NCBI GenBank assembly: GCA_965267425.1
Contig: OZ253959.1
Span: forward strand, 806,001 to 870,000
Direction of reading: 5' to 3'
Origin: G965267425 sp965267425
Lineage (GTDB): Bacteria > Bacteroidota > Bacteroidia > Flavobacteriales_E > Vicingaceae
Length of the DNA stretch: 64,000 nt
Each line of letters starts with the position of its first letter. The first letter of the stretch is position 1. Position numbers and translations under genes: made by a program. Of this stretch, positions 9,266 to 18,967 are shown piece after piece. The notes beneath the pieces are model-generated. The model was given only the letters and a program-made list of their open reading frames with translations, was not told the DNA's origin and ran no database searches.

Positions 9266-10189
9266 ATGGATATTTTATTTCTTATTGCCGGACTTGTTTT
9301 ACTAATTTTCAGTGGAGAGCTCTTGGTAAAAGGAGCAGTGGGAACAGCCAAAAAGTTCAATGTTTCTACGCTAGTAATTGGTATGACCATCGTTTCCTTT
9401 GGTACATCAGCTCCCGAATTACTGGTTAGTTTAAGTGCAGCATTTAAGCATTCTGGAGATATTGCCATTGGTGCCGTAATTGGATCCAATATTTCAAATT
9501 TGGGATTGGTGCTAGGGTTGTCTGCGCTAATATTTCCAATTAAGGTATCAACCGACACCATTCGCATTGATTGGCGAATGATGATGTTGTCAACTGTGTG
9601 GTTTGTTCTTTCCATCTTAGATAGAAAACTCAGTTTTTTTGAGGGCTTGACATATGTAATCATTTTGATTGTATTTAATGCTTGGATTATCAGACGGTCA
9701 AGAAGGAAGAAAAAAGATTCGGAGGCACCAGTTCATTCCTCTTCACCGATCATTAAGTTTCTCGGATTGATAGTTGCCGGTTCTTTGGGATTGACTTATG
9801 GTGCCGACTTATTTTTGGAAGGCGCAGTAGGTATTGCTGAATACTTTGGTATGTCGCACCGCGTTATCGGTATCACGGTTGTTGCCTTGGGCACCAGTCT
9901 GCCGGAGCTCATTACAGCTTTAGTGGCGGCTGTTAAAAAGGAAACGGATATATCCATTGGTAATTTAATTGGATCAAATATTTTCAATATTCTGGCCATC
10001 CTGGGAATTACCTCATTGGTTAAGACCATTGGTGTCAATGAACAAGTATTGCAGTTTGACATCTATTGGTTGTTAGGTATTTCCTTTGTATTACTTCCAC
10101 TGATGTATTTTGGAAAGGTTGTCAGCAGAATTTCAGGCGCCGTACTTCTTTCTGTTTATATCTTGTATATCTTCTTAGTTTTGCAATAA
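9266..10189 (+). CDS. Calcium/sodium antiporter (CaCA family)
   Basis: Inner-membrane K+-independent Na+/Ca2+ exchanger of the YrbG type, 307 residues. It shows the two inverted alpha-repeats that define the family: FGTSAPELLVSL with GSNISNLGLVLG in the first half, and LGTSLPELITAL with GSNIFNILAILG in the second. The paired acidic residues in the two PEL motifs form the ion site. About ten membrane segments are visible, split by a basic loop (RRSRRKKK) near residue 148. It likely shares a transcript with tatA; no terminator follows. Confidence 0.92.
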   Translation: MDILFLIAGLVLLIFSGELLVKGAVGTAKKFNVSTLVIGMTIVSFGTSAPELLVSLSAAFKHSGDIAIGAVIGSNISNLGLVLGLSALIFPIKVSTDTIRIDWRMMMLSTVWFVLSILDRKLSFFEGLTYVIILIVFNAWIIRRSRRKKKDSEAPVHSSSPIIKFLGLIVAGSLGLTYGADLFLEGAVGIAEYFGMSHRVIGITVVALGTSLPELITALVAAVKKETDISIGNLIGSNIFNILAILGITSLVKTIGVNEQVLQFDIYWLLGISFVLLPLMYFGKVVSRISGAVLLSVYILYIFLVLQ

Positions 10190-10200
10190 TTTCCCAATGA

Positions 10201-10300
10201 CCCCCTAAATTTTCAACCGTCAATGGAAAAAAATGCATTTTTATTAAATTGTTGGTAAAAAAATAGGGGGTGTTGATAAAATAAATTCATTTTTTATCAA
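10201..10300. promoter_or_regulatory. Two inverted repeats upstream of glnN
   Basis: The glnN leader holds CCCCCTA (10201-10207) matched by TAGGGGG (10264-10270), with TTTT/AAAA just inside. Next to it is a 9-bp perfect inverted repeat, TTGATAAAA (10273-10281) and TTTTATCAA (10292-10300), with a 10-base spacer. The second repeat covers where the -33 element of the glnN promoter should be. Runs of five C and five G stand out in this AT-rich spacer. The role is unknown; nitrogen-responsive control of glnN is an inference. Confidence 0.5.
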
Positions 10301-10319
10301 ATAAATGACAACCAATATC

Positions 10320-10327
10320 TATTTTTG
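10320..10327 (+). promoter_or_regulatory. Promoter -7 box for glnN
   Basis: TATTTTTG fits TAnnTTTG and lies 22 bases before the glnN ATG. No clear TTG sits 19-22 bases upstream, which suggests help from an activator or control through the adjacent inverted repeat. Confidence 0.55.
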
Positions 10328-10349
10328 CCTATCATTTTAACATTTCATC

Positions 10350-12539
10350 ATGGCAAGAATACGATTTACGGCACTCGAAGAAGTTATGCATCGCAAAGCG
10401 ATTCATGTAGAGCCCTCTTCTGATAAAGTTTCTGATTACTTTGGTTCCAACGTCTTTAATGAACACGCTCGACGCGAGTTTTTAGGGAAAGAGGCGTATA
10501 AAAGTGTAAAACAAGCAATTGAAAAAGGAACTCGAATTGATAGAAAAATTGCTGATCAGGTAGCGGCAGCCATGAAAGAATGGGCATTATCCAAAGGTGC
10601 AACGCATTATACGCACTGGTTTCAACCCCTGACCGGATCAACTGCTGAAAAGCACGACGCCTTTTTTGAACCTGATGACAGAGGGCGTGCCATTGAAACC
10701 TTTGATGGAGATATGTTGGTGCAACAAGAGCCTGATGCCTCCAGCTTTCCAAGTGGAGGAATTCGGAATACATTTGAAGCCAGGGGTTACACGGCATGGG
10801 ATCCTTCTTCTCCTGCCTTCGTTATTGGTAAAACCTTATGTATTCCTACGGTATTTATTTCTTATACCGGTGAAGCATTAGATAATAAAATGCCATTGTT
10901 AAAGGCATTGCATGCCATTGATGAAATTGCCACCGATGTATGTCAATACTTTGATAAAAACATTACTAAAGTAGTTGCTACTTTGGGATGGGAGCAAGAA
11001 TACTTTTTGATTGATACAGCATTACACAATGCACGTCCTGATGTTATGATGACAGGTAGAGCATTGTTTGGGCATACGCCTGCCAAAGGTCAACAATTGG
11101 ATGATCATTATTTTGGATCCATTCCAGAACGTGTTACTGCATTCATGAAAGATTTTGAACATGAAGCCCACAAATTGGGTATCCCTGTAACTACGCGTCA
11201 CAATGAAGTTGCTCCGAACCAATATGAAATGGCACCCATTTTTGAAGAGGCAAATTTGGCCAATGACCACAATTTATTGGTTATGGATTTGATGCAAAAG
11301 ATAGCCATGAACCATAATTTCAGGGTGTTGTTGCATGAAAAGCCATATGCCGGTCTCAATGGATCTGGAAAACACAACAACTGGTCTTTGGGAACAGACA
11401 CAGGAGTCAATTTGTTAAAGCCGGGTAACAATCCAAAGACCAACTTGAGATTCCTTACCTTTTTTGTAAATACCATTGCTGCAATTTACAAGCACAATGA
11501 TTTAGTAAGAGCAAGCATTGCTTCTGCCGGAAATGATCACAGATTGGGTGCCAATGAAGCTCCGCCAGCCATTATTTCCATATTTATTGGTGAACAATTG
11601 ACCAAGATGTTGGACGATATTGAGACGCAAGTTGGAGATCACAGCATGACACCCGATGAAAAAACAAAAGTTAAGCTCAATATTGGTCGAATTCCAGAGT
11701 TATTGTACGACAATACAGATAGAAACAGAACATCTCCAATGGCATTTACAGGTAATAAATTTGAGCTTCGTGCGGTGGGATCTGCTGCCAACTGTGCTCA
11801 GGCCATGATTGCTATCAATGCAGCAGTTGCTGAACAATTGAAAGAATTCAAGGCAAATGTAGATGCGATGATCAATAAGGGTGTTAAGAAAGATGAAGCA
11901 CTTTTAAAGGAAATTCGCAATTGTATTCTCGCCTCCAAGAAAATTCGTTTTGAAGGAAATGGTTACGGTGAAGAATGGGTGAAGGAAGCCAAGAAAAGAG
12001 GATTGTCCAATATTAAAGATACACCGAGATCTTTGGATGTTCTTACCAATAAGGCTACGGTGAAATTAATGACCGATTTGGATATTCTTTCTGCAGCAGA
12101 GTTGGAAGCAAGGAAAGAAATTGAATTGGAAAATTATACGATGAAAATTCAAATTGAATCAAGAGCTATTGGTGATATTTCGCAGAATCATATTATTCCA
12201 ACGGCCATTGGTTATCAAAATCGTTTGGTAGAAAATATAAAAGGATTGAAGGAGGTTTTTGATGGAAAAGAAATTGAATCCCATACTTCCACCCAAATGA
12301 AATTGTTGAAAGAAATTTCCGGTCACATTACGGAAATTAAGAACAACGCAGACGCCATGATTGAAGAGCGTAAAAAAGGAAATAAAATTGAAGACGTTCA
12401 AAAAAAGGCCGTTCATTATTGTGATAAAGTAAAGCCATATTTCGATCCTATTAAATACCATGTTGATAAATTGGAAATGCTGGTAGATGATGAGCTATGG
12501 CCATTGCCAAAATTGCGCGAAATGCTATTCACAAAATAG
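10350..12539 (+). CDS. glnN: Type III glutamine synthetase
   Basis: Makes glutamine from glutamate, ammonia and ATP in the cytoplasm. It is 729 residues long, the size of the GSIII class and far above the roughly 470 residues of GSI. Typical GSIII blocks are present: GWEQEYFLID, the TRHNEVAPNQYEMAP stretch, LNGSGKHNNWSLGT and GNDHRLGANEAPPAIIS. The C-terminal 200 residues form a charged helical region. GSIII is common in Bacteroidota and cyanobacteria. The gene is monocistronic, behind a 160-base spacer carrying inverted repeats. Confidence 0.96.
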   Translation: MARIRFTALEEVMHRKAIHVEPSSDKVSDYFGSNVFNEHARREFLGKEAYKSVKQAIEKGTRIDRKIADQVAAAMKEWALSKGATHYTHWFQPLTGSTAEKHDAFFEPDDRGRAIETFDGDMLVQQEPDASSFPSGGIRNTFEARGYTAWDPSSPAFVIGKTLCIPTVFISYTGEALDNKMPLLKALHAIDEIATDVCQYFDKNITKVVATLGWEQEYFLIDTALHNARPDVMMTGRALFGHTPAKGQQLDDHYFGSIPERVTAFMKDFEHEAHKLGIPVTTRHNEVAPNQYEMAPIFEEANLANDHNLLVMDLMQKIAMNHNFRVLLHEKPYAGLNGSGKHNNWSLGTDTGVNLLKPGNNPKTNLRFLTFFVNTIAAIYKHNDLVRASIASAGNDHRLGANEAPPAIISIFIGEQLTKMLDDIETQVGDHSMTPDEKTKVKLNIGRIPELLYDNTDRNRTSPMAFTGNKFELRAVGSAANCAQAMIAINAAVAEQLKEFKANVDAMINKGVKKDEALLKEIRNCILASKKIRFEGNGYGEEWVKEAKKRGLSNIKDTPRSLDVLTNKATVKLMTDLDILSAAELEARKEIELENYTMKIQIESRAIGDISQNHIIPTAIGYQNRLVENIKGLKEVFDGKEIESHTSTQMKLLKEISGHITEIKNNADAMIEERKKGNKIEDVQKKAVHYCDKVKPYFDPIKYHVDKLEMLVDDELWPLPKLREMLFTK

Positions 12540-12651
12540 CTGGATAACACTTACTGACAGCAGCAATTGTAAAGGGTTGCGACATTTTTGAATGTAAAAA
12601 AGATTGATTACATTAGCTGCCCTACAGAAAAAATCGAAAATTAGGTTGCAG

Positions 12652-14595
12652 ATGAGCATGAAGAATATGTTGACTGGACTGTTGGTATTGCTAATTTTTC
12701 CAGCAGTTTTTGCCCAAAAAGATTATAGAAAAGAAGCAGATGCTGTCTTTAGTCAGGAGCGGTATTTTGAAGCTATTGAACTATACAAAAAGGCATATAC
12801 TCGTGAAAAAGAGGATAAAGCTGGAATTATTTTTCAAATTGCCGAATGTTATCGTAGTTCAGATAATCACAAACAAGCTGAAGTTTGGTATTCTAAGGCC
12901 ATAAAGGGTTCTTATGATGATCCAATGGTGTATTTTTATTTAGGAGAATCTCAAAAGTTATCTGGTAAATATGAAGATGCCCAGGCTTCTTTCGAAAAAT
13001 ATGTAGAAAGAATGCCGAAAGATCCTAAGGGAAAGAAGGCACTTAAATCATGCGAACTGTCGCTTCAATGGTTGGAAACACCTACTCGTTTTGAAATCAA
13101 CAATGCTCCTTTAATCAACTCTGAGCAAAATGATTTCTCGCCCATGTTTGCAGATAAAAAACACAATATGTTGTTTTTTACTTCTTCAAGAGAGGGATCA
13201 GCTGGTTCTGATATACACGGTAGAACTGGTCAGAATTTTTCGGATATCTACACTACGAAAAGAGACAAAAAAGGAAAATGGAGCGAACCTATTCCATTGG
13301 GTGAAAATGTGAATTCACCAGTAAGTGAAGGTGCAGCTTGCCTGAACAGTAAGAAGAATACAATTTACTTCACACGTTGCGGATTTGGAAAAGACGGTGT
13401 ATTTGGTTGCCAAATTTTCTGGGCTAAAAAGCAAGGAACAGATTGGGGTGCAGCAGAAGTTATTCCCATTACAGAAGATACTAATGCAGTTGGTCACCCG
13501 GCAATTTCTGTAGATGATAAAACATTGGTATTTGCTTCCGATATGCCAGGAGGTTATGGAGGAAAAGATTTGTGGTACGTAACCAACCTTGGAAAAAATC
13601 AATGGTCTGAGCCTGTCAATCTTGGGTCAAATGTCAATACTGCAGATGATGAATTGTTTCCTTTCCTGGATTTTGAGAACAAATTGTACTTCTCCTCAAA
13701 TGGTCATGTGGGAATGGGTGGAATGGATATTTTCGTCGCAACTGACCAAGGAAAAAACCAATGGGGCAATGTTGAAAACTTGCAATCCCCATTGAATTCG
13801 CCATTGCACGATTATGGCGTTGTATTTGATGGAAGAAAACCCAAAGGTTATTTAGCTTCTAACCGAGAAGGCGGAATGGGAGGTGACGACATCTGGGAGT
13901 TTTATTTACCTGCATTGCAGTATGCCCTGGAAGGTGTTGTGAAAGATTTAGAAACTGGGGAAGTATTGGCTGATGCAACGGTTACGTTAAAAGGTTCTGA
14001 TGGTACATCTGCCCAGGTTAGCACTGATGTAAATGGTGAATTTGAATTTGCACAAAATGGACCTAGCCGATACATCAAACCAAATACTACCTATGAATTG
14101 TTGGTTGGAAAAAAAGACTTTTTGAATGCCAAGGGAATGGAATCTACGGTGGATTTGGAAGTAGCCAAAATATTCTACCACGAATACAGATTGCGTCCAA
14201 TTGACAAACCCATTAAACTTCCTCAAATTTTGTATGAACTAGGAAGTGCGGAATTGTTGCCAGAATCGAAAGATTCCTTGAATTTCTTGTATGACATCTT
14301 GGTTGAAAACCCAAATATTACGATTGAGTTGAGATCACATACCGATTCAAGGGATACCGATGCACGAAACCAAAAGCTTTCTGAGCGAAGGGCACAATCT
14401 TGTATCAATTATCTTGTTTCTCTTGGAATTGCCGGAGACCGCATGAGACCTCTTGGTGTAGGTGAACGAGAATTATTGTATTCGGATGCTGAAATCAATA
14501 AGCTTCCAACCAAAGAAGAGCGTGAAGCATTGCACGCGAAAAACAGGAGAACCGACTTCAAGGTACTGTCGACTGACTATGTACCCAGGAATTAG
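12652..14595 (+). CDS. OmpA family protein with TPR, PD40 propeller and CarboxypepD-like domains
   Basis: Envelope protein of about 647 residues. The chosen ATG gives a good signal peptide (MSMKNMLTGLLVLLIFPAVFAQ); a TTG 48 bases upstream would prefix it with unlikely residues. Domains in order: TPR helices (about 20-125), a PD40/WD40-like propeller with repeated FTSSREGSAGSDI and FASDMPGGYGGKDLW-type blades (about 140-410), a carboxypeptidase-regulatory-like beta fold (about 425-500), and a C-terminal OmpA peptidoglycan-binding domain (about 520-640, ELRSHTDSRDTDARNQKLSERRA). This layout is that of PorE-like/OmpA proteins tied to T9SS or gliding in Bacteroidota, but no porP/sprF-like partner is adjacent here. 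Confidence 0.88.
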   Translation: MSMKNMLTGLLVLLIFPAVFAQKDYRKEADAVFSQERYFEAIELYKKAYTREKEDKAGIIFQIAECYRSSDNHKQAEVWYSKAIKGSYDDPMVYFYLGESQKLSGKYEDAQASFEKYVERMPKDPKGKKALKSCELSLQWLETPTRFEINNAPLINSEQNDFSPMFADKKHNMLFFTSSREGSAGSDIHGRTGQNFSDIYTTKRDKKGKWSEPIPLGENVNSPVSEGAACLNSKKNTIYFTRCGFGKDGVFGCQIFWAKKQGTDWGAAEVIPITEDTNAVGHPAISVDDKTLVFASDMPGGYGGKDLWYVTNLGKNQWSEPVNLGSNVNTADDELFPFLDFENKLYFSSNGHVGMGGMDIFVATDQGKNQWGNVENLQSPLNSPLHDYGVVFDGRKPKGYLASNREGGMGGDDIWEFYLPALQYALEGVVKDLETGEVLADATVTLKGSDGTSAQVSTDVNGEFEFAQNGPSRYIKPNTTYELLVGKKDFLNAKGMESTVDLEVAKIFYHEYRLRPIDKPIKLPQILYELGSAELLPESKDSLNFLYDILVENPNITIELRSHTDSRDTDARNQKLSERRAQSCINYLVSLGIAGDRMRPLGVGERELLYSDAEINKLPTKEEREALHAKNRRTDFKVLSTDYVPRN

Positions 14596-14658
14596 CTCCG
14601 GTAAAGTCTATTTCATATAAGTTAATGATTGGAATCGGCCCAAAGCTGATTACCCGAA

Positions 14659-15837
14659 ATGAGTGCATCTGAACGATATCAACTACGTGGCGTTTCAGCA
14701 TCCAAAGAAGATGTTCATGCTGCCATAAAAACCATTGATAAAGGCCTGTTTGGTAACGCCTTTTGTAAAATCATACCCGATCATTTATCAGGTGACGAAG
14801 AACATTGCCTGGTCATGCATGCAGATGGAGCTGGAACGAAATCATCGCTGGCTTATGCTTACTGGAAAAAAACGGGAGATGCTTCGGTGTGGAAAGGCAT
14901 TGCACAAGATGCCATTGTCATGAATACAGATGATTTATTGTGTGTAGGAGCGGTGGACAATATGTTGCTTTCTTCTACCATTGGGAGAAACAAATCCAAT
15001 ATTCCCGGAGAGGTGATTTCTGCTATCATCAATGGTACGGAAGAAGTACTGGCGGAGATGAGAAGTTTGGGATTGTCCATTTATTCTACTGGAGGAGAGA
15101 CTGCAGATGTGGGAGATTTGGTGAGGACCATTATAGTAGACTCGACCGTAACGAGCAGAATGAAGCGCAAAGAAGTAATTGAAGTCAATGTGCAACCAGG
15201 AGATGTTATTGTGGGGCTGTCATCCACAGGGCAAACCAATTACGAAGATGCTCCCAATAGTGGAATTGGAAGTAACGGACTCACATCGGCGCGTCATGAT
15301 GTATTCAATAAAACTGTAGCCTCCGAATTTCCCGAAACTTTTGATGCCTCAATACCAAAAGAAGTTACGTATTCAGGTAAATATGAATTGACCGATCAAG
15401 TAGATGAGCTCCCTATGGATCTGGGGAAAGCCGTTTTGTCACCCACCAGAACGTATGCTCCTGTCATCATGGAGATGCTCGCTAAACACCGCGACCATAT
15501 TCATGGCATAATACATTGCAGTGGAGGTGCACAGACCAAAGTCATGAAATTTGTTGAAGGTCTGCATGTCATTAAAGACAATGTGTTTCCAACTCCACCC
15601 TTGTTTAAAATTATTCAGGAAGAGTCGGGAACTGATTGGAAAGAAATGTTCAAGGTATTTAACATGGGGCATAGAATGGAATTGTATGTTCCTCAGAAAA
15701 TCGCCAATTCATTACTTGATATTGCAGGACAATTTGAATTGGATGCCAAAATTATTGGGCGTTGTGAATCTTCACATGAAAACAAATTGACCATTGCAGG
15801 TGAGCATGGTACATATGTTTATAATGGACCATTTTAG
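14659..15837 (+). CDS. purM: Phosphoribosylformylglycinamidine cyclo-ligase (AIR synthase)
   Basis: Closes the imidazole ring of AIR in purine synthesis, using ATP. It is 392 residues, longer than the usual 345 of proteobacterial PurM, and has the divergent sequence typical of Bacteroidota. The start YQLRGVSASKEDVHAAI, the HADGAGTKSSLAYAYW block, the STGGETADVGDLVRT glycine-rich loop and HCSGGAQTKV are family features. The gene begins a tight run with prfA (8-base gap) and pyrF, mixing purine, translation and pyrimidine functions. Confidence 0.92.
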   Translation: MSASERYQLRGVSASKEDVHAAIKTIDKGLFGNAFCKIIPDHLSGDEEHCLVMHADGAGTKSSLAYAYWKKTGDASVWKGIAQDAIVMNTDDLLCVGAVDNMLLSSTIGRNKSNIPGEVISAIINGTEEVLAEMRSLGLSIYSTGGETADVGDLVRTIIVDSTVTSRMKRKEVIEVNVQPGDVIVGLSSTGQTNYEDAPNSGIGSNGLTSARHDVFNKTVASEFPETFDASIPKEVTYSGKYELTDQVDELPMDLGKAVLSPTRTYAPVIMEMLAKHRDHIHGIIHCSGGAQTKVMKFVEGLHVIKDNVFPTPPLFKIIQEESGTDWKEMFKVFNMGHRMELYVPQKIANSLLDIAGQFELDAKIIGRCESSHENKLTIAGEHGTYVYNGPF

Positions 15838-15845
15838 ATAGAATC

Positions 15846-16934
15846 ATGAGTGAGTTGCTGGAAAAATTAGAGTCCATTAAAATGAGGTACGATGATGTTT
15901 CTGATCAAATAGTTGATCCGGAAGTTATTGCTGACATGGACCGGTATGTGAAGTTGAATAAAGAATACAAGGACCTCAGTGAAATGATGGAGGTGTATGA
16001 ATCGTACAAAAATGTGCTGGAAAACATTGATTCTTCTCGTGAACTACTCAAGACCGAAAAAGACGACGAGTTTCGGGAAATGGCCAAATCTGAACTGGAT
16101 GAATTAACAAAAAAGCAAGAGGTTCTTGAGGAGCAAATCAAAGTAATGCTCATTCCTAAAGATCCTGAAGACGAGAAAAATTGTGTAGTTGAAATTCGGG
16201 CTGGGACCGGTGGAGATGAGGCCAGTATATTCGCAGGAGATCTACATAGGATGTACACGAAGTATTGTGAAGGAAAAAAATGGAATGTTGAGTTGGTGGA
16301 TTACACCCCGGGTACTTCAGGAGGGTATAAAGAGATCATCTTTAATGTAAATGGAGCAGGAGCTTATGGCATCTTAAAGTATGAATCCGGTGTTCATCGT
16401 GTGCAACGTGTTCCTCAAACGGAAACACAAGGAAGAGTGCATACTTCAGCATCTACGGTTGCCGTATTACCTGAAGCAGAAGAATTTGATATTGAAATCA
16501 AAGAATCTGATTTGCGTGTAGATTCTTATTGTTCTTCTGGTCCTGGAGGGCAATCAGTAAACACTACCTATTCGGCTATTCGTTTGACTCACTTGCCAAC
16601 GGGAATAGTTGCTCAATGTCAGGATCAAAAATCAAAGTTGAAAAACTACGATAAAGCACTCAAAGTATTGCGTTCCAGAATTTATGAAATGGAACTCAAA
16701 AAACACATGGATGAAATTGCCAGCAAGCGTAAAACCATGGTTTCCACCGGCGATCGTTCAGCCAAAATCAGGACTTATAATTTTCCACAGGGAAGAGTAA
16801 CCGATCATCGCATTGGGTTGACACTTTATACATTATCAAATGTAATGAATGGAGATTTGGAAGAAGTCCTTGATGCGTTGATGGTAGCCGAGAATGCTGA
16901 AAAAATGAAAGAAGGAGAAGAGTTAAATGGATAG
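15846..16934 (+). CDS. prfA: Peptide chain release factor 1
   Basis: Releases finished proteins at UAA and UAG stops. The peptidyl-tRNA hydrolysis loop GGQ is at residues 234-236. The stop-recognition tripeptide is PxT (P190-Q-T192) in RVPQTETQGRVHTS, which identifies RF1; RF2 would carry SPF. Its 362 residues are full length. The 3' end overlaps pyrF by 8 bases, so translation of the two is probably coupled. Confidence 0.97.
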   Translation: MSELLEKLESIKMRYDDVSDQIVDPEVIADMDRYVKLNKEYKDLSEMMEVYESYKNVLENIDSSRELLKTEKDDEFREMAKSELDELTKKQEVLEEQIKVMLIPKDPEDEKNCVVEIRAGTGGDEASIFAGDLHRMYTKYCEGKKWNVELVDYTPGTSGGYKEIIFNVNGAGAYGILKYESGVHRVQRVPQTETQGRVHTSASTVAVLPEAEEFDIEIKESDLRVDSYCSSGPGGQSVNTTYSAIRLTHLPTGIVAQCQDQKSKLKNYDKALKVLRSRIYEMELKKHMDEIASKRKTMVSTGDRSAKIRTYNFPQGRVTDHRIGLTLYTLSNVMNGDLEEVLDALMVAENAEKMKEGEELNG

Positions 16935-17745
16935 ATCACAACTCATACATCAGATTTTTGAGAAAGAGTCCTTTTTATGTGTGGGGTTGGATAGTGACTT
17001 TGATCGTTTACCGGATTGTGTCAAATCATACGATGACCCTCAGTTTGAATTTAACAAACGCATCATTGATGCTACCAAGGACTATTGCATTGCTTACAAG
17101 CCAAATACTGCATTTTATGAATGCAGAGGCAGCAAGGGATGGGATTCGTTGAAAAAAACGCTTGAATACATTCCAGAAAATATATTCACCATTGCAGATG
17201 CTAAGAGAGGTGACATTGGCAATACCTCAAGGATGTACGCTCAAACTTTTTTTGAAGACATGTCCTTTGACTCGGTAACTGTGGCACCGTATATGGGCAT
17301 TGACTCCGTTTCACCGTTTCTTTCTTATGAAAATCATTGGACCATTTTGTTGGCGCTCACTTCAAATGAAGGAGCTAACGATTTTCAATTGAAAGAACTT
17401 TCAGATGGAGAAACGTTGTATAAAAAGGTCTTAGGAATATCACAATCCTGGGGAAATGAAAACAATTTAATGTATGTTGTGGGTGCCACTAAAAGTAACT
17501 ACATCAAAGAAATACGTGACATTGTACCCAATCATTTTTTGCTGGTTCCTGGCGTAGGGGCACAAGGAGGGGATTTGCATAATGTGGCAAAAAATGGATT
17601 CAATAAGGATTGTGGATTGATCATCAACTCATCAAGGCAAATTATTTTTGCTGATTCGGGAGAACATTTTGATGAAGCTGCATCCCGAGCAGCCCAATCA
17701 GTGCAGCAAGAAATGGCACAACTGCTTACTACCATCAAGCGCTGA
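16927..17745 (+). CDS. pyrF: Orotidine 5'-phosphate decarboxylase (type 2)
   Basis: Last step of UMP synthesis: decarboxylation of OMP. The 272-residue length and the motif DAKRGDIGNTS, with catalytic D91, K93 and D96, mark the long type 2 subfamily rather than the E. coli type. GLDSDFDRLP near residues 20-29 is the N-terminal substrate strand. It starts inside the prfA stop region. The other pyrimidine genes here, pyrR and pyrB, lie 32 kb away, so the pathway is scattered. Confidence 0.95.
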   Translation: MDRSQLIHQIFEKESFLCVGLDSDFDRLPDCVKSYDDPQFEFNKRIIDATKDYCIAYKPNTAFYECRGSKGWDSLKKTLEYIPENIFTIADAKRGDIGNTSRMYAQTFFEDMSFDSVTVAPYMGIDSVSPFLSYENHWTILLALTSNEGANDFQLKELSDGETLYKKVLGISQSWGNENNLMYVVGATKSNYIKEIRDIVPNHFLLVPGVGAQGGDLHNVAKNGFNKDCGLIINSSRQIIFADSGEHFDEAASRAAQSVQQEMAQLLTTIKR

Positions 17746-17766
17746 TCCCGATTCAACGGGATTAGA

Positions 17767-18921
17767 ATGACCGAAAAACAAGTACATGATTTTTGCAAAA
17801 CCCAAGCCATTTTTGGCGTGTATTGCGGTACGCGAAACGAACATATTCAATTGTTCCAACTTTCAGGTTACAACCGTTTTTCAGGACCGGATTTCGAATT
17901 GGTTGGGGTTCGAATTAATCATTTGACATGGTACGGTGCGTTGGAAATTCATATAGAAAGTAGAGATTGGTACAGACATAGACATCATTTGGATCCTGTT
18001 TATGATCGAGTGGTTTTGCACTTGGTGTTGGTCTCGAATACAAGCGTATTGAATTCTGCAGGACGTTATATTCCGGAAATTCAAATTCCAGAATCCTGGA
18101 TATTGAATTCTCTAAGGAAAAGTACTTCTATTAATTTCAATGCTCAAATGCAGCGTCCCAATGCAAATCAACTGATGAAATTTGCACAGACCAGGTTGAA
18201 AAGAAAAGCCGAATTTCTTGTTGGCCATAAACCTCATTGTTTATCCTGGAAGCAATTATTCTATAGAAGTATTGGAATTGGATTTGGTAGAAATGCCAAT
18301 TGCGAATCATTTATTCAACTGACAACGAAATTGCCTATTTCAAAAGTTGAACATTATGCACTAGATCTTTCGATTTTAGTTGTTTTCTTGTTTAACATGG
18401 CTGGTTTTGCATCTTTCATTCCCAGATTGTTGTATAACAAAAACGGGAATAAACTTTTTGAAAAATATATGGCAACATATTCAGTTGCTCCCATGATCTC
18501 CACTCATTGGAAAAATGCAGGCATGCGCCCATCCAATCAAGTTCCCAATTTACTATTGAAGTTAGGTGTCTTGATTCATGCACATTTTTTTAACCTGTAT
18601 TCCAAATTAGATCAGTTGACCTTGCCTGAGCTTCGAACGCAATTAAGCATTATGGTTAAAAGCTCGGCCTATACTCATTTGAATCTCCCCACCATTACCT
18701 CTGGATTTATTCAATCATTGATCATCAATTCAATTTGTCCTTATGTGTATGCTAAAGGTGTGTATTTGAACAATGAACAATTAAGAATGAAAGCATTTCG
18801 TTGGTTGGAACAATGCAACTTTGAGATCAACTATAAAACAAGAAATTACGTGAATACAGATCTGCCAAATAATGCTGCAATCAGCCAGGGAATTCTAGAG
18901 TGGAAAGAGAGTAAAAGTTAA
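17767..18921 (+). CDS. DUF2851 family protein
   Basis: Conserved Bacteroidota protein of unknown function, 384 residues, probably cytoplasmic (no signal peptide). The N-terminal 90 residues carry the strongest motifs: GPDF (40-43), EIHIESRDWYRHRHH (60-74, with E60, H62, W68, H71, H74) and DPVYDRVVLHLV (76-87). An acidic residue followed by a strand with E-x-H recalls the PD-(D/E)xK nuclease arrangement, but the usual Lys is a His, so a nuclease role is only inference. The C-terminal two thirds is helical. It follows pyrF by 21 bases. Confidence 0.8.
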   Translation: MTEKQVHDFCKTQAIFGVYCGTRNEHIQLFQLSGYNRFSGPDFELVGVRINHLTWYGALEIHIESRDWYRHRHHLDPVYDRVVLHLVLVSNTSVLNSAGRYIPEIQIPESWILNSLRKSTSINFNAQMQRPNANQLMKFAQTRLKRKAEFLVGHKPHCLSWKQLFYRSIGIGFGRNANCESFIQLTTKLPISKVEHYALDLSILVVFLFNMAGFASFIPRLLYNKNGNKLFEKYMATYSVAPMISTHWKNAGMRPSNQVPNLLLKLGVLIHAHFFNLYSKLDQLTLPELRTQLSIMVKSSAYTHLNLPTITSGFIQSLIINSICPYVYAKGVYLNNEQLRMKAFRWLEQCNFEINYKTRNYVNTDLPNNAAISQGILEWKESKS

Positions 18922-18967
18922 ATTCCGTATCTTGCAAGAAATTCTGAACAGGATTAAGGGAAGTAAA

